DNA of 64,000 nucleotides from Glomus cerebriforme (GCA_003550305.1 QKYT01000052.1:48718-112717); one strand, 5' to 3'; shown: positions 13,092 through 26,899, numbered from the stretch's first letter. Made by a program: numbers and translations. The notes: generated by a model from the letters alone, not told the origin.

Positions 13092-16000
13092 ATGGCGTCA
13101 AACATGTCATCACGAGATCAAAATACTATCAAATCTATTATAAATGATAAATTATTATTTAATGATGATGAGGACGAGCCAATTCATGCCGTAGAAAGGA
13201 TACATCGTAAATCAGCTGATTCAGAACGAACATTATATGTCTCTTATACTGACTTACGAGACGCTTTTGAAAGTAGTATATATGACAAACCTGAAGTACA
13301 TACTTGTGACTGCGCCACTAAACGCTCTTTAAACAATAATAATAAAATGTCAGAAAATCAAAGTCAGATAACTCAAAATGAACCGCAGCAAGAACGACCA
13401 CAACAAATATCAAATAATAATAATCAAGTCTTTGTACTATTTATTCTTGTATCGATCATTTCTTATATTATAGGATATTTTGGGTTTACTTTTGTTTGGC
13501 TCATGATAATATTATATCAATCTATAGTATGGTATATCAATATGGTTAAAGATAATAAAGAGCGAGTACGTTGGGAAGTCAAGAGAGAGATATCAATGGA
13601 TAAGGTAACATACAAATTAGTTATTTTAAAATTTATATAACTTGTATTAATATTTTTTCTTTAAAAAAAAAATGCAAAAAAAAAGTTGAGAAGAGATGAT
13701 GGGGAAACTGTTGAATGGTAATTATTTATATAATAATTAATTTAAACGAAATTATTTCCGTTTTATGATATTGATTGTCTTTTTTATTTTATTATTTAAG
13801 GTTGAATTATTTGCTACAACAAATATGGAGAACATTTGATCCATCCCTTTTGATGGGACTTCGAGATATGCTTGAAGATGCATTGGCTCGTAGTGCGCCT
13901 TCTTTTGTCGTATGTAGATTTATTTTTTTTTCACATTTCTTTAAACGATACTTAAATTTTTCCTTGTGGCGCAGCGTGCGACTGATGTTGAGGCTTTTGA
14001 AATCGGTCTTATTGCCCCATGTATTGAAAAGTAAGGTTTGATTATTTCATTTATACAAGTAAATAAAAGGCATTTTGTAATTAAAAATTAAAATTAATAA
14101 GAGTTTATCTTAAAGGATCAAAATTCTGCCACGACGCGAAAATCAAGATGACGAAGATGTAATAGTAAGTCATATGATTCATGAGAAAACAATATTAATT
14201 TTATTTATTTAGGGAAAGCAATAATTTAAAATGATTTTATATTTTAGATCGGAGAAGCTACGTTTTCTTTTCGCGCACGTTCTTCCACTATGACTCGTAA
14301 TGATGCCCCACCACATATTTTAGCATGGATCAAAACGGGAATTTCTGCAGTAATTCCTATAAAAGTCGAGTTAATAGGCTTTAAAGCTTCGATTCATTTT
14401 GAAACCAAAATTACCGGCTCTTCACCATTTATTTCCACAGGAAAGTTTAGTTTTCTCAACTTTCCACTATATGAGACGAGCATTATGCCTTTATTACCTA
14501 TGAATATTGCACAGGTATTTAAATTAGTAATAATTTGTTTTTAGTTCTAAGGTAATAAAAAAACAAATATTTATTTTAAAAATTTTTTTTATTATTACTA
14601 TAAAAAAAAAAGTTCCCTATTATAAAACAATTCATCCGCAGTGCAGTGCAATCTGTAATGGAACAATTCACATCTCCCAACTTTATTGAATTGGATTTGG
14701 AACAAATGCTTACGGGAGATGATCTTCTACATGGTATATATATAATATAAAAATAATTTCTTCATTTCCCTTTCTATAAGTACTAATTTTTATATAATAT
14801 TTATAGATACACAAGCTATTGGAATAATGAGGGTTGATATACTCGAGGCAAAAAATCTTACTCATGTTGACGTATCTGGTAAATTCCTTTAATAAGATTT
14901 GTTTTCCTTTAATAAAATCAACTAATTTGTTTAAAATATATTATTTAAGGCGATAATGATCCGTATGTGATATCATCATTGGATCCTTCACCTTATATGC
15001 ATACACATTCTACTACACGAGTAATTGAGAATTGCGCAAAACCAGTATGGAAGGAAACTTTTTTCCATAAAATACCGGAACTCGATATCGTAGATGAACA
15101 TATCAAATTTAAACTTGGTGTTATGGACTGGGATAGATTTACAACTGATGATCATATTGGATCAATATGGATTGATATTAAAGATGCAATTGGTGATGGA
15201 GAATATGAGAAATTAATTTATGATGGGTATGAATTTTAAAAATAAAATTATCTTATCTAATGAAGTAGATATTAATTTAAAGACAATCATCTAGATGGGA
15301 AAAAATTAAACTTAAGCCAAATGACATAACTACACATGGTGAACTTCGTTTCCGTCTTGAATATTATCCGAAATTACCGATTCACTTTGAACCGAAGCCT
15401 GAACAAACATGTAAGAAAATTATATAATTTTTTTTAAAATAAATAAATAAATAATAAATTTACCATAATTTTTTATCTTTTATAGCCGGAATCTTTGGCT
15501 TGAAAATTCATCAAGCAATGAATTTACAGATAACTACTGCACCTTATATTGAAGAATCATTAATAATGTCAGATAATCATTATAATTCGTATTATCCTAA
15601 TCCATACGCTGTTGTTTATCTTAATGACAGTAGAGGTATAATTTTTAATTTAATTGATATTTTTATGTATCTTTCATTCTTCGAAATCATTATAACTTAC
15701 TATTTGTGTTATGATAGTATTCCGTACGAGAGCAAAGTTAAACAAGTAAGTTGAAGTTCATCTATTCGTATGCAAATTTTTTTTCTCTCACTTAATTTGT
15801 ACATTTCCTATCTCAGTATTGCTCCATTCTGGAATGCATCAACAGAACAATTCGTGAGAGATTGGAAGACTGCAATAGTAAGAGTAGTAATTAAAGACCA
15901 AAAAGATCTTGAGTATGATCCAGTAATCGGAATGATTACATTGTCTCTGAAAGAATTATTTGAACAGAAAGAAAAGGTGATGTAGTGTGTTCAATTCTAT

Positions 16001-17585
16001 TAATTCTCAGAATAATAAAAAAAAAAATATTCCATTATTAAATAATATATTAAAAACAATTTAACAGAAAGAAGCAACTAAGTGGTATCCATTACGTCAT
16101 GGGGTTGGTTGTGGAAAAGTGCGACTAAGTTTCCTCTTCAGAACAATTAGCATGATATTACCTCCTGAAGAGAAAGGATATGATGTTGGAACACTGCTTG
16201 TTCATTCTATCGTGGCTGAAGGATTAGATAAAAATTATGCGAGTAAGTTTGTTTTAATTATGTTATTTATCGTATTTGGCAATCAAAAAAAAGAAAGATT
16301 AATTTATAATTTTATTCATTTAGACCGAAGTGTGTACCTAACGTTAACTATAAGAAATACGGAAATTGAACAAGAAACTAATGTGTCAAAACTATTTCCA
16401 CCCAGATGGTTTGAACAACAATCAAAAAATGACCCAAAAAATCGTATGGAATTTGCAGTATTCCGTCGATACAGAACCTCCTTGATTATCACAGTGAAAC
16501 GTAAAGGTTTATTGGGAATTTATCATACTGTAGGCATGGCAGAATATTGGTTAACGCATATTAAAGATTGTTGTGAGACAGATGTGGAAGTACCTATATT
16601 TGAGAATTTACCAAAATGTTTTCCTGCTTCAGACATTGCAAATGAGTCTCAAGAATCAATTGATTTTAATGATATTGATATACCTAGATGTGAATCACCT
16701 GTATCTTCTTTAAAAATGTGTTTTTCTTCTCAACAAGACGATTCTCAAGCAACGGAGAAAATATCAGGGAAAGTAGCCGAAAAAGCTCAATCGGCTTTCG
16801 GTTCAACAGGCGTGATTCCACCTGAGGAAGTTGGTGAATCATCACATATTGATGAAAAAAGGGAACAAAAGGATACTAGTGAGTTAGATAGTCCTAAGCC
16901 AAATGCAGATGAGAATAATTATACTTTGCTACCAAATAATACATCGACGTTGGAAAATGATAAAAACAAAGGACCTATTGAGTTTTCTGATCAATCGTCG
17001 CCAGAATTTTCAGAAAAATCAGACTTCAACACTTCTACTCCAGCTTCAAGTCCATTGACAGAGAAATCAGTAACTAGCATCTCAGAAAAGGCAACATCAT
17101 CAGAAGTAGCTCCTGATGTTCCACAGGAAACAACTTCCGTAACAGAAAATATTTCTTCTGTACCGAACGAAAATCCAGAGGCAAATTTAAATTCTAGTGA
17201 AATTAAGGGATTTTTAAAATTTAAAGTATATTTTAGACCAGGATTATCATTATCACATGAGGATGAAGTAAAACGTAGTTTAACAGGAGCCAATGCAAGT
17301 GTTTTATATCAAAATCCTTTTTGTACGATGGAGGATATCGAAGAACAGAGAAAAAGATCACGTGGACAAGGTGTACAAAATACTGATATGTATAGAGAAA
17401 GATCCATACCAAATGGTGAAAATTATGAAACTGAAACAAGTGAAGAAAGAAGAATAAATAGAGTACATAGACGTAGAACTATGAGACAATTACAATGGGT
17501 AAAAGATTTAGTAAAAGCAAAAGTTGTTTCCATGAGTGGAAAACGTGATTGGGAAGATCAAGAAATTATTGAACATGAAGTGTAA
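13092..17585 (+). CDS. SMP- and C2-domain tricalbin/E-Syt-like protein
   Basis: Fifteen exons: 13092-13604, 13686-13717, 13801-13909, 13975-14030, 14116-14164, 14248-14514, 14613-14733, 14807-14878, 14950-15226, 15295-15410, 15486-15635, 15718-15745, 15817-15976, 16068-16242, 16324-17585; 3387 nt, 1128 aa. Residues 112-150 form a hydrophobic hairpin, as in ER-anchored extended synaptotagmins and tricalbins. An SMP-type lipid-binding domain follows (about 180-382), then a C2 domain (about 386-510) with Asp-rich loops (SGDNDPYV; MDWDRFTTDDHIG) that could bind calcium, a second C2 (about 538-670), and a possible third (about 680-780). The tail is a long Ser/Glu/Thr-rich region ending in a basic segment. 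The likely role is lipid transfer or tethering at ER-plasma membrane contacts, similar to fungal tricalbins or S. pombe Mug190. The last intron (16243-16323) is 81 nt and has no in-frame stop. Confidence 0.88.
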
Positions 17586-18737
17586 AAATGAATTTCATTT
17601 AAATAGAATAATGTAAATAATATTTTTTTTTTTAAAAAAAAAAAAAAACAAAAAATTTAAATGAAAGAACTAAAGAACTATATGTATACGTTTTTTAGTA
17701 TATAAAGAATTTTGTATATACATATTATTAAATATAAAATCGGATATTTATTTCTAAAAAAAAAATAAATAATAAATAAAGAAATTTTAAATTACTTGAT
17801 TGTATCATATCAGTATAACTGATATAATAGTTATTCTCATATGTTTTTTGATAATGAGGAACTTTAATATTGATGCCTTCTAAAAAAATGGGTTTTTTTT
17901 TCACTTTTGCCAACTGATTGCATCAAGAATTAATTCATGTTCAATTTGTCAAATTCTTGAAAATGTAATTCTTAGGCAATATATAAATATGGTTTATCTG
18001 ATTTAAAGTAAGATAAATTATTTATTGTAATATAAAACATTAAAGAAATTAAAATTAGTTTTACTTCTATGAGTTGTTCTGACTTCTGTATATATAGAAA
18101 AAGTAAGTATGTAAAGAATATATATATTTTTTAAGATAACATCATACAAAGATGTTGCATAAAAACCCCATATCAAACTAATGTGTAATGAAACAGTGAA
18201 GAACCAATCACCAAGACTGCCCTTTACTCCAATATAATTGTTAGTATTTAATGATAGATTTAGCATACAGCATACAGATACAGTACGTGTGAGTTAACAA
18301 TTTAGCTATTTGCTGACGCTGATATCAAGATACTTATTCTTATTATTTTGATCAATCAATATAAACTATAAATATAAATCCAAAACTAGTTCAGGTATAA
18401 TTGAGAAAATTTACTATATATATGTGAAGTTTATTGATTTAGGAATTTAGGCAAAGCCAAAACTGAAACTTATTTAAAAATGGAATAATAATAAAAGTAT
18501 TTCTCTATCAAATTTATATATATATACAGTAATTGTGAAATAAATAGTGAGAAATAAATAGTAATGATAATTTCAAATCATAAAATACGAAAATACGATA
18601 TAAAATACAAAGATTTATTTAAAAATATACAGTACAAATATTTAATTTAAAAAAAATATCTCGTGTTATATAGGAGTTACAAAATAATCCTTAAATTTCG
18701 ACTTAAATTAAATAATAAATAAAAATTAATTAGATAT
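17586..18737. other. Convergent 3' intergenic region
   Basis: This 1.15 kb region lies between the 3' ends of the SMP/C2 gene (plus) and the CSC1-like gene (minus). It has a T-run/A-run at 17624-17648 and several AATAAA-like motifs suited to polyadenylation. The open frames seen are AT-rich noise. Confidence 0.5.
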
Positions 18738-21700
18738 TTAAGAGAAATTTTTTCCTGCAAATTCACCAAATTCATCGACTTTAGACCTTCTTTTTTGAGG
18801 TTTTGAAAGAGTATTTTGTGGACGAGCAAATGTTGTACTTGGTACTCCAGTTGATACAATTACTTGTTCAGGATCTACTACATGTTCAGCAATTGGTTCA
18901 CTGGTACCAACTGCTCCGTATTGTCCTGACGAAGAATTAGATGAGCCTGCTTGTTGATTTGAATCAACTGTAGATTGTATACCATTCATTCCTAATAATT
19001 TTTTAATAAATCCTCCATTTTCAATTTCTTGGTTTGTTCTTTTAACTGGAAGCCATATCCATGGTAAAGTTCCTTTTAGTTCTGGAGGAGAATAATCCCT
19101 CATTCCAGTATTAAGTATACCATTATATAATGTCATTGGGGGTTGAGAATAATTTGTATATAAATCTGGTGCTGCATGATATAAATCATCATCTAATATA
19201 TCCCTTTGAGAATGTCCTTGTTCTTTTTTACCATTCTCATTGTTAGCTGACATTAACGAAGTACTAGCTGTAATTTCTCCTGAAGTGTCGCTTGATGCTA
19301 CTGATTTCTGCGACTTTGGTTTAAAATTAACATCAGTTGTGTTAGTAGGCGCCGTCTTCTGGTCCTCGCGTAAAAGGCTTAATGGTAAAAATGCTGAACT
19401 TCTATCATACGCTTCATTCACATAATAATAATAAATAGCCGTAATAACTAAAAGGGGCATTAAAGATACAGATAAATAAAATGATTTCCTTAATGACAGA
19501 TATCCAATCATTAATAGTTGAAAGATATATAGGCCAACTACAATTCTTCGAAATATTTTTGGCCATGAAAGACCGGCAGATTCGTAAGGATGAAAATATA
19601 CTAAAAAAAAATGATTATTAAAAAAAAATAGAAAGGAAAAAAAAAAATCTATAAAAAAAAATCCATAAAATGACATACCAAATAATAATAAATATTTATA
19701 ACACATATAGCCAAATAAGAAATAAATTGTGCCAAAAAGGAGAATGATTGGTGTAAGAGAAGAATATACAAGAACAAGAATGAAAATCAATACAATAGGC
19801 GGTAATTCTTGTCCATAATCAATTAGTTGTGGAGTACTACTTTCGGCAAAATCTCTGGGCGTATTTGCAAATATAATGCGCAGTAAACAAGCCATAGCAA
19901 TATCTTTAAACATTAGTATACGAAATGGGTATAAACCAATTCCTTGAAGAACAATATAATTGATAAAGAATGGGGCCACCTAAATTTAGATATTTAAGCA
20001 TTTTTTTCTTAAAAAAAAAGTAATTTCAGCATAAAAAAAAAAAATATCAGGTAAATTTATATTTACTCGAGGTAAAGTTTTCGCTAATTTAATTGGTATC
20101 TCTGTTGGATTTTCTGCAATTTCTTTAAATGCACCTAACCAAGTAACAACGGTGAAAACGAGTAAAATATTTATCAACAAGAAAAAGAAATATCTAGTTA
20201 AATAAATAAACATAAATTAATTAATATAAAGTTTAGACAAAATAATATCTTTTAAAAGTCTTCAAAAAACATACTTAGCGAATGTTGAAGCTTCAATTGC
20301 ACTACGAGATTTGAACGCCTGAAGCTTAGAGAGAACTAAAGGATGATGAATAATTTTATAAAATTGATCATTTATAAAAACAATAACAACAAGTTTTAAT
20401 AAACTTACATTCCATAACTATTGGAATTATAGCATTAAGAATGACAAGAGCAAGAGTAGGCAAAGGACCTTGGATTAAACCTTTCAAAATTTCATTTTTT
20501 TCTGCAAATTTTTCCAACCATGGACTGATTTTTTTCAATGTGTCTAAATTCAAAAGAGAAGCAACGAGAGTAGAAGGTACAGTCCAGGTAAATACAAGCA
20601 AGGCAACCAAGCAATTGACTAACACATCACGAGCTAGCATCTCTCGTTTGCGAATGTTTAGTTTAAACCAAAATCTATTATTATAAATAGAGTTATTATA
20701 ATAAATATAAAATCGAAAGAATTTAAAAAGAATAATAAATAAATTACAACTAACACATCACGAGGTTCTGGAGCAAGTTCGGTACTACATTGGAAAGGTT
20801 CTGGATATAAAAGTATTTGCGCAGCTAATTGCTAAAGAAAGAATGAGTCACATAGTTATTTGGGCAACAATTAGAGAATAATAATATAAATAAATAAATA
20901 TATTTATAATTTTAATGAAATTTCTTACTGCACTAGTAATATCCTTGAAAGTCACAAAACCAGTAGAAGAAGAAATATAGGCACCATTTCTACCTCGTTT
21001 CACTAATTGATCATAATAAACGAATAGATCGGTATAATAACTAATTTTGTCAACTTTTTTGCCAATTATTCCAAGAAAACCTGACCTTATTGTAGGTCTT
21101 TTTGCTTTAACTTTTTCAAGAACTGCCGCAGTTCTAGCGTTTACAGAAGAAGGATCTTCTTCTAAAGCTTTTTCAAATTCTTTGGTTACTTCCTCAGGAT
21201 AATAATTTGGATCATCACAAGGATTCCCCAAATATTCTGCATAAGCTTCTTCCAACTTTCTTAAATATTGTGCTCGTTGCTCGATCGCATGCCTAAGTTT
21301 TCGAACCTTGCGATATACTGTAGCATTTTCAACATTACCCAAATCTAAAGAGCCATAAAAATTTTTTAATGCATCATCCGTTTGTAAATCATTTGGAATA
21401 ACCGTAACTATCACGGATCTCGCAGTAATGGTATCTTTCCATTTAAGATAATAATCGTGGCGTACTTCTGAAAATTCTCTATAATTATAAAATGTGAAAT
21501 AATACGTCGCGAGAGAAAACACCCAGGTAAAAATCATGTATGATATTAGCATTTCTGATGATTCATGAGGGTTATCCGGATTGGTCGGATCGGTTGAATT
21601 AGGTTCAAATACATTGTTATCACCACCTTTGCCAGTTCCTGGTAAGAAATTATATATCTTTATTGGAGATAATATAACTAAAGCAAAAAATCCACAGAAT

Positions 21701-22304
21701 GCAAAAAGTTTGTAAGACATTCTAAAAAATGACAGGAGCTAAATCAAATATATAAATTAGTTATAAATAAACTTTTAGATATTGATTTCAAATGACCCAT
21801 AACATACCACAGCAGCATCTAATCCTACACTATTTAATACTTCAGATTCGGGTCTTTTAAATAAAGGACCTATCCAACCAAAGAAAGTATTCGGTAAAGG
21901 CTTTGGTGCGAGGCTGTAATAAGTATAATTAAAATTAATCAATGGAAGGGGAGAAAACTAATATTTCACAAACCATTTAACATACCTACTCAACCTACTT
22001 CGTGGAGCATACATAACACTCCAACGAGCCCGAAGAAAGCAAAATAGCAAAAAACATATTGCACCAATGAGTAACGCGAACGCAAGTTGAGTTGTTAAGA
22101 GAAGAGTTTTACCTAAATAACAAAAGTTTATGTTTCAAATGAATTTAATAATATTTTTATTATTTAAGATATATTTAGAAACTTTAACTCACTTGCATCC
22201 TTGCGTATATCACCAGTAGTACCGTTGGATTCTAAGGGTGATATATCAAGAATAAATTGGTCTGTTGATGACATTGAAATTTCCGATTCATATGATTTTA
22301 CCAT
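18738..22304 (-). CDS. CSC1/OSCA/TMEM63-family cation channel
   Basis: Ten exons (complement): 22193-22304, 21986-22112, 21808-21913, 20929-21738, 20755-20831, 20409-20674, 20275-20335, 20067-20193, 19679-19979, 18738-19600; 2850 nt, 949 aa. A lumenal N-terminus is followed by a membrane segment (about 40-63) and the family motif around FFGWIGPLFK. A long cytosolic loop in exon 4 carries the hallmark ARSVIVTVIP segment. The multi-pass DUF221/RSN1_7TM core comes next, with EPRDVFWFKLNI, SKLQAFKSRSAIE and the PRVAPFFINYIVLQG block. The tail (from about residue 720) is Ser/Thr/Gln-rich and probably cytosolic. Family members are osmosensitive or mechanosensitive calcium-permeable channels. The start could also be Met at 22274. 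The donor at 20754 (GTTAGT) was chosen because it alone keeps the frame. Intron 19601-19678 is 78 nt and stop-free. Confidence 0.9.
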
Positions 22305-22977
22305 CTGTGATTGAAATTAATAAAGCATTATTTTTGTTTATTTAGAATTCTGTAAATTAACAAAGGATATAAATCGAACTTACAAAAAGTTTATCAATTA
22401 TCTGATAAATATTCCACTTATTATTATATGTATTATATATATTACAAGATAAATAATAAAATTAAATTTATTATTCTATTATCGCAAACAATTTAAAAAC
22501 GTTATTTAATACAAGAATTATCAAAGAAAAAAAGATAGGGTTTCTCCTTTGCTGCAGCCGCGAGTCACGACATGACACTTTAATCTAATCTTTAAATGAT
22601 CTACAAAATTATTTCCCGATAAATTCTGGATCCTGTTTGGCTATTTGGCGTTTTTAAACATACATGACATAATTTATTCACTTCCCATGTGATTAATTGT
22701 GGCTTAGCTTTATACTATATCAAGATCGTTATTCCTATATTTGGATTGAAAATACAATTCGGGTTTATGTAATATCAGATATTATTATAATTTCTTTATT
22801 ATAATTAATGTATTATAATGCGAGTTATATTGGCAAATATTAAAACCATCTCAAATTGTAAAATATAAAAAGCTATGTAAGAATAACATGCAAAAAAAAA
22901 AAAATAAAGCTATCCCGGCTGCTATATATTATTATTAATATCTCCAATTGATATCATAATATGCTTCATTACTCTAC
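22305..22977. other. Intergenic, promoter of the CSC1-like gene
   Basis: This 0.67 kb AT-rich spacer lies between two same-strand genes. It should hold the promoter and leader of the CSC1-like gene and the 3' end of the HP1-like gene. No other gene was seen. Confidence 0.5.
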
Positions 22978-24258
22978 TCACCAACGCGTTGTAGTACGAC
23001 GCGTGGAACGAAACTTTTTAAGAGTTTTATAATCCTTGGTTTCATTTTCCAGCTCAAAATGAATATTTTTTTTATAAAATTCAAGCATCTAACCATAATA
23101 AAAAAGAATAAAAATTAATCAATAGAGAAAAAAATAATTTAATTATCATTATATAAAAAAATACCTTTCGAGGACACTTTGCATGAAGTTCATCAAGAAA
23201 ATGTCTAGACCTATTACCCGATTTCCTAAAGAGATATATATAATTTATTTAATAAGTTTAAAGAAAAAAAAACATTTTTTAGACTTACCAATTAAGATAT
23301 CCCACTATTCTTCCTTGATCATCAAGTTCAAGAAATTCAATGCTGATAGAATCTTCGTCCCAATCAAGACTTTCTTTAGGATCACGAATTTCAGGATCAA
23401 AAAACTCTTTCATTAAAGAAGGTTTAATTCTTTGTAAGAACATAGGTGGTGGATATAACTGAGTTTGTGTAACAGTCGATTTTGAAGTTGTTGCCACTTC
23501 TTGTTCAGATCGAGCTCTTCTATTAATTTCTGCGGTAATGTTATGCGTAGAACTGCTAATAATATCTTCATTAACATCAATATCGCAATTTATCCTTTTA
23601 AGAGAGCGGTTGCGGGTTTGCTTTGGAAGACTACTTCTGTCCAAAAAATGTGGAGAGGATAATTTTTCATCATTTCTACTACGATCATTTGTTGATCCCT
23701 CAATTTTCTCCTCCAAAGATGGAATAATTGATTCTTTTTTTTTCCAATATTTCTTAATCAATTTATCGGCGAATCTATGTAATTTTTAAAACATTAATTA
23801 AGGATTAGAATAGAAAAAAAAAAGAGGTATAATTTAAAAATAGATCATACTTACACATTTTCTTGGTTTTCCCATGTGTTATATTTTGATGACCATCCTT
23901 CCCATTTCAATAGATATTGTAACTTTCCCTAAAACAACATAATAATGTTTAAATGAAATATAAAAGTTCAAAAATAATAAATAAAAAAATAATTAATTAA
24001 TTAATGCACCTCTTTATTAAATTTATGATCAAGAATTTTTTCAACATTATACTCTTTGGCTGATTCGTTATCAATTATATCTTGTTCCACTTCTTGAATT
24101 AGGATTTCTTTATCAGTATTTTGTTCTATATAATCCAAATAATTAATATCTTCATCTCGTTCAATTTCTACATTACCAAAAGATGCTGGATTATCATCAA
24201 TTGCCATTTTAAAGAATTGGTGTACTGGAACTCTAATATTATCAGGAATACCAGACAT
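22978..24258 (-). CDS. HP1-like chromodomain and chromoshadow protein
   Basis: Five exons (complement): 24010-24258, 23855-23928, 23289-23774, 23165-23225, 22978-23088; 981 nt, 326 aa. An acidic N-terminus (1-69) precedes a chromodomain at about 70-120. Y70, W92 and W95 sit where the methyl-lysine aromatic cage is found in HP1 and Swi6. A Ser/Arg-rich hinge (about 120-230) leads to a C-terminal chromoshadow-like domain (about 250-302) with the typical ending AKCPRKMLEFYKKNI. A basic tail ends in Thr/Arg repeats. The HP1 family binds H3K9-methylated chromatin and dimerises through the chromoshadow domain, so heterochromatin formation is the likely role. An HP1 orthologue is expected in a transposon-rich genome, but the link is inference. 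A strong inverted repeat lies just upstream of the start (24262-24344). Confidence 0.88.
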
Positions 24259-24261
24259 AGT

Positions 24262-24344
24262 GATAACCTAAGTTAGTGTTACGATAATTTTTTTTTTGAA
24301 ATTTTTTTTCATTAAAAAAAAAAAAAAAATTATCATAACACTAA
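24262..24344. repeat. Inverted repeat just upstream of the HP1-like start codon
   Basis: The arms (about 24272-24297 and 24318-24344) share GTTAGTGTTACGATAATTTT-like sequence as reverse complements with one mismatch in the non-homopolymer part; weaker pairing extends outward to about 24262. The hairpin begins within about 15 nt of the ATG of the minus-strand gene, so it would lie in the 5' leader if transcription starts upstream. It could also be a small foldback repeat. Confidence 0.55.
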
Positions 24345-25375
24345 CCAAAGTTATAATAATATTTTTATTAGATGAAATGACTTAAAACATGATTTCATTA
24401 AATTTCATAAATTTCAAATCGCGATTTGAAAAATTATAAATGATGGAATTATATCTCATTATTTTTTTGTTATTATATATACTGTATGAAATAGATAAAG
24501 TGCCATAGATAAGTTCCAAAAAACTAAAACTGCTTATTAATTATATTATCTTTTGAATGCTATTTTATACCAAAGTAAATATTATATGTATGGATCAATT
24601 CCATATTTAAATTTATCAAAAGAGAATTGGATGTAATTATTTATTGGAAAGAGTGTGGAACATCAATTATAAGTTTCCAGGATCCTGTTATGTCTATTAT
24701 AGTATTTACGAAACATTTTATAAAGAATCATTGCGGAATAATTATAAAAAGTAATTTGTAAAGCAGAAATACATAGTAGAAAAGGTTGAATTTTAAAAAT
24801 TTGGATAAAAATCTAAATAAAGATTCATATAAAATTTTAAAATTATACTAGACTCTGGCTGTCAACGTATTTAATTAATTGATTGCATATAATGAATGAA
24901 ACATTCTTGTTAAATTGCAAATCGAGTTTGTTTTTAATTGTGTATTAAAAAGGAAATTCGATTGAACACAACAGTAGTACAGTTTGAATTTGACATGAAG
25001 ATTACGTAAAATAAAGATCAACTTTATATTGATATTAAAATTATTAGCTTTTAAGAATATAATCTATTATTGACTTTCTAATTTAGCTTTTTTGTTACTA
25101 GGATATTCATATCTTCTTTTATAGTAAATAATTGTCCTTTCCAATGCATTTTCTTTTATAATTACCAAGAATATGATTAAAATTTTTACCAAAATTAAAG
25201 TATTAAGTTGCAATCAAACGCGATTAGAAAATCTTGTCTGTAACAATACTATAATATGTACAGTAGATCTGATTTTAATACAAGGAAAATCTTTAAAAAA
25301 AAATTGTATAAATATTAATAGACATGTTAATGTATTTTAATATCAACCGGAAAATTTAACTACAATTTCTCAACC
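24345..25375. other. Intergenic region upstream of the HP1-like gene
   Basis: About 1 kb of AT-rich sequence without a supportable gene. It should include the promoter of the HP1-like gene and leads into the decayed repeat array. Confidence 0.45.
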
Positions 25376-26080
25376 TTTTTTTAATGATCCTTTTCCGATA
25401 ATTTCAGGAATCATCACTGTAATAATTTATAATCTCTGCTATGATTATCCAGTTTTTGTTTTTTTTGCCAACGGTTTTAATTCTCTTGCTTTGTTTTTTT
25501 AATCTTATTATAACTTTTTTATACTTTATATTTCATCTGGAAAAATGGGTAATTATTAATTTCTTAATTCTTTTATTATATTTCTATCAATTTTATGAAA
25601 TTTAATATCTCTTTTATATTTAGAGTATGATCTTAATATAAGTACTTAGAAATAAAAAGTAAGTTGTATTAAAATTAATGTTGTTTTTTTTTTATTTCAC
25701 GCAAAGTTAATTATAATAGGATTATGGTTAACTTTTTATATTGCAATAAGATTGAGTTCTGCTGCTGGTATTGTATCAAGTTTTGAAAACAGCAAAGGGG
25801 CAATATCAGTTAAACGAGTTCTTTTGAATTTGGCCTGATGTATTCTTAGTACTTTATTCAATATTAATGCTTAAAGGAGTAAGTATAAGAAAGTAAAATT
25901 TTTTTATTTTAGTTAATAAATTTTTATTTAAGTAATTCTTTTCTTCTAATTTGTAGGTTTATATAAACTACGAATTATTGTTATAATTATGAATCTGACA
26001 TGTTGATTTGTTTTAAATATTTTACTTTCTATATTATGTTTTTTGGATTAATATTAAATCATAGGATGGATTATCTTTAG
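25376..26080 (+). pseudogene. Decayed membrane-protein copy 1
   Basis: Short plus-strand frames broken by stops encode hydrophobic segments. One is PIISGIITVIIYNL near 25395; another, near 25708-25830, begins LIIIGLWLTFYIAIRLSSAAG and is followed by a stop. The block shares a 28-nt identical stretch (25702-25729) and a GAAATAAA-led stretch (25649 on) with copy 2. Its 3' part (25985-26075) resembles copy 3. I do not recognise the family; a small multi-pass membrane protein is the best description. Introns may interrupt the original gene, but the in-frame stops argue against function. Confidence 0.45.
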
Positions 26081-26171
26081 TGTTATCTATGGGTCAAAAG
26101 ATCGAATTTCAGTTGCACATGTTACACGAAATATCTGACCAATAACCATACCTTCTTGACCCTGTACGACT

Positions 26172-26607
26172 TACTTTCTTGACTTGACAATCATGCATGC
26201 AGATTTCTTAACTTTCCTTGACCAGATTTGTAATATATGAAATGATAACGCGACGTGTGTGATTTTTCATTTATGAAACGTACTTATTTAGAAATATTTA
26301 ATTATTAATTTATTAGATTTACCGATCAAATAAAAATAATAAAGATTAATAATAACAACAAAAATAATAATGGAATTGGATATATCACCTTTTGAACAAA
26401 ATAAATTAGAAAAAAATGGTGTTTTTGTTTAATTATAAATTTATAAAGTTTGAAAATATAAAACGAAAGAAAAATTTTTTTATATGCATCTAAGCAGTAT
26501 CTAAGCCACTTATATATTGCACGTTTTTATCACATTTCATATATATCACAATTTTGGTTAAGAAATCTGCATGCATTATCATGCATGATTATCAAGTCAA
26601 GAAAGTA
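26172..26607. repeat. Foldback repeat with arms of about 80 bp
   Basis: Left arm 26172-26250 and right arm 26522-26607 are reverse complements over most of their length. The core TACTTTCTTGACTTGA, CATGCATG and GCAGATTTCTTAA blocks match exactly in order; the right arm carries about 10 extra bases beside its CATGCATG motif. Weaker similarity extends outward (CCTTCTT near 26147 and AAGAAGG near 26614). The 270-bp loop is AT-rich and codes for nothing convincing. It fits a non-autonomous foldback or MITE, although I could not find a clean target duplication. Confidence 0.65.
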
Positions 26608-26899
26608 GCATGAAAGAAGGTAAATTTTGCATCAGTACTATGACGTAAATTTGTATATCTCAACTTTACGATTGGTTAATAGCGGTATATTGGTTCTTTT
26701 TTGCGATTGAAAAAAAAATTTTTTAATTTTATCTCGAGTTAATGTAGTTTTCCTATTTTATTATCGTTTGTTGCTGAAATAAAAACAGAGAGAATGTTTA
26801 TTCAAATACAAGGGAAATTACAAACAAAATCTCTAAAATATAAATATATATAATAATTCTTTATAGAATTTTTCGTAAATATTATAGAAATCGGTACAA

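Noticed and set aside
16991..17293. 100-codon minus-strand frame
   Set aside because: It is the antisense shadow of the Ser-rich tail of the SMP/C2 gene.
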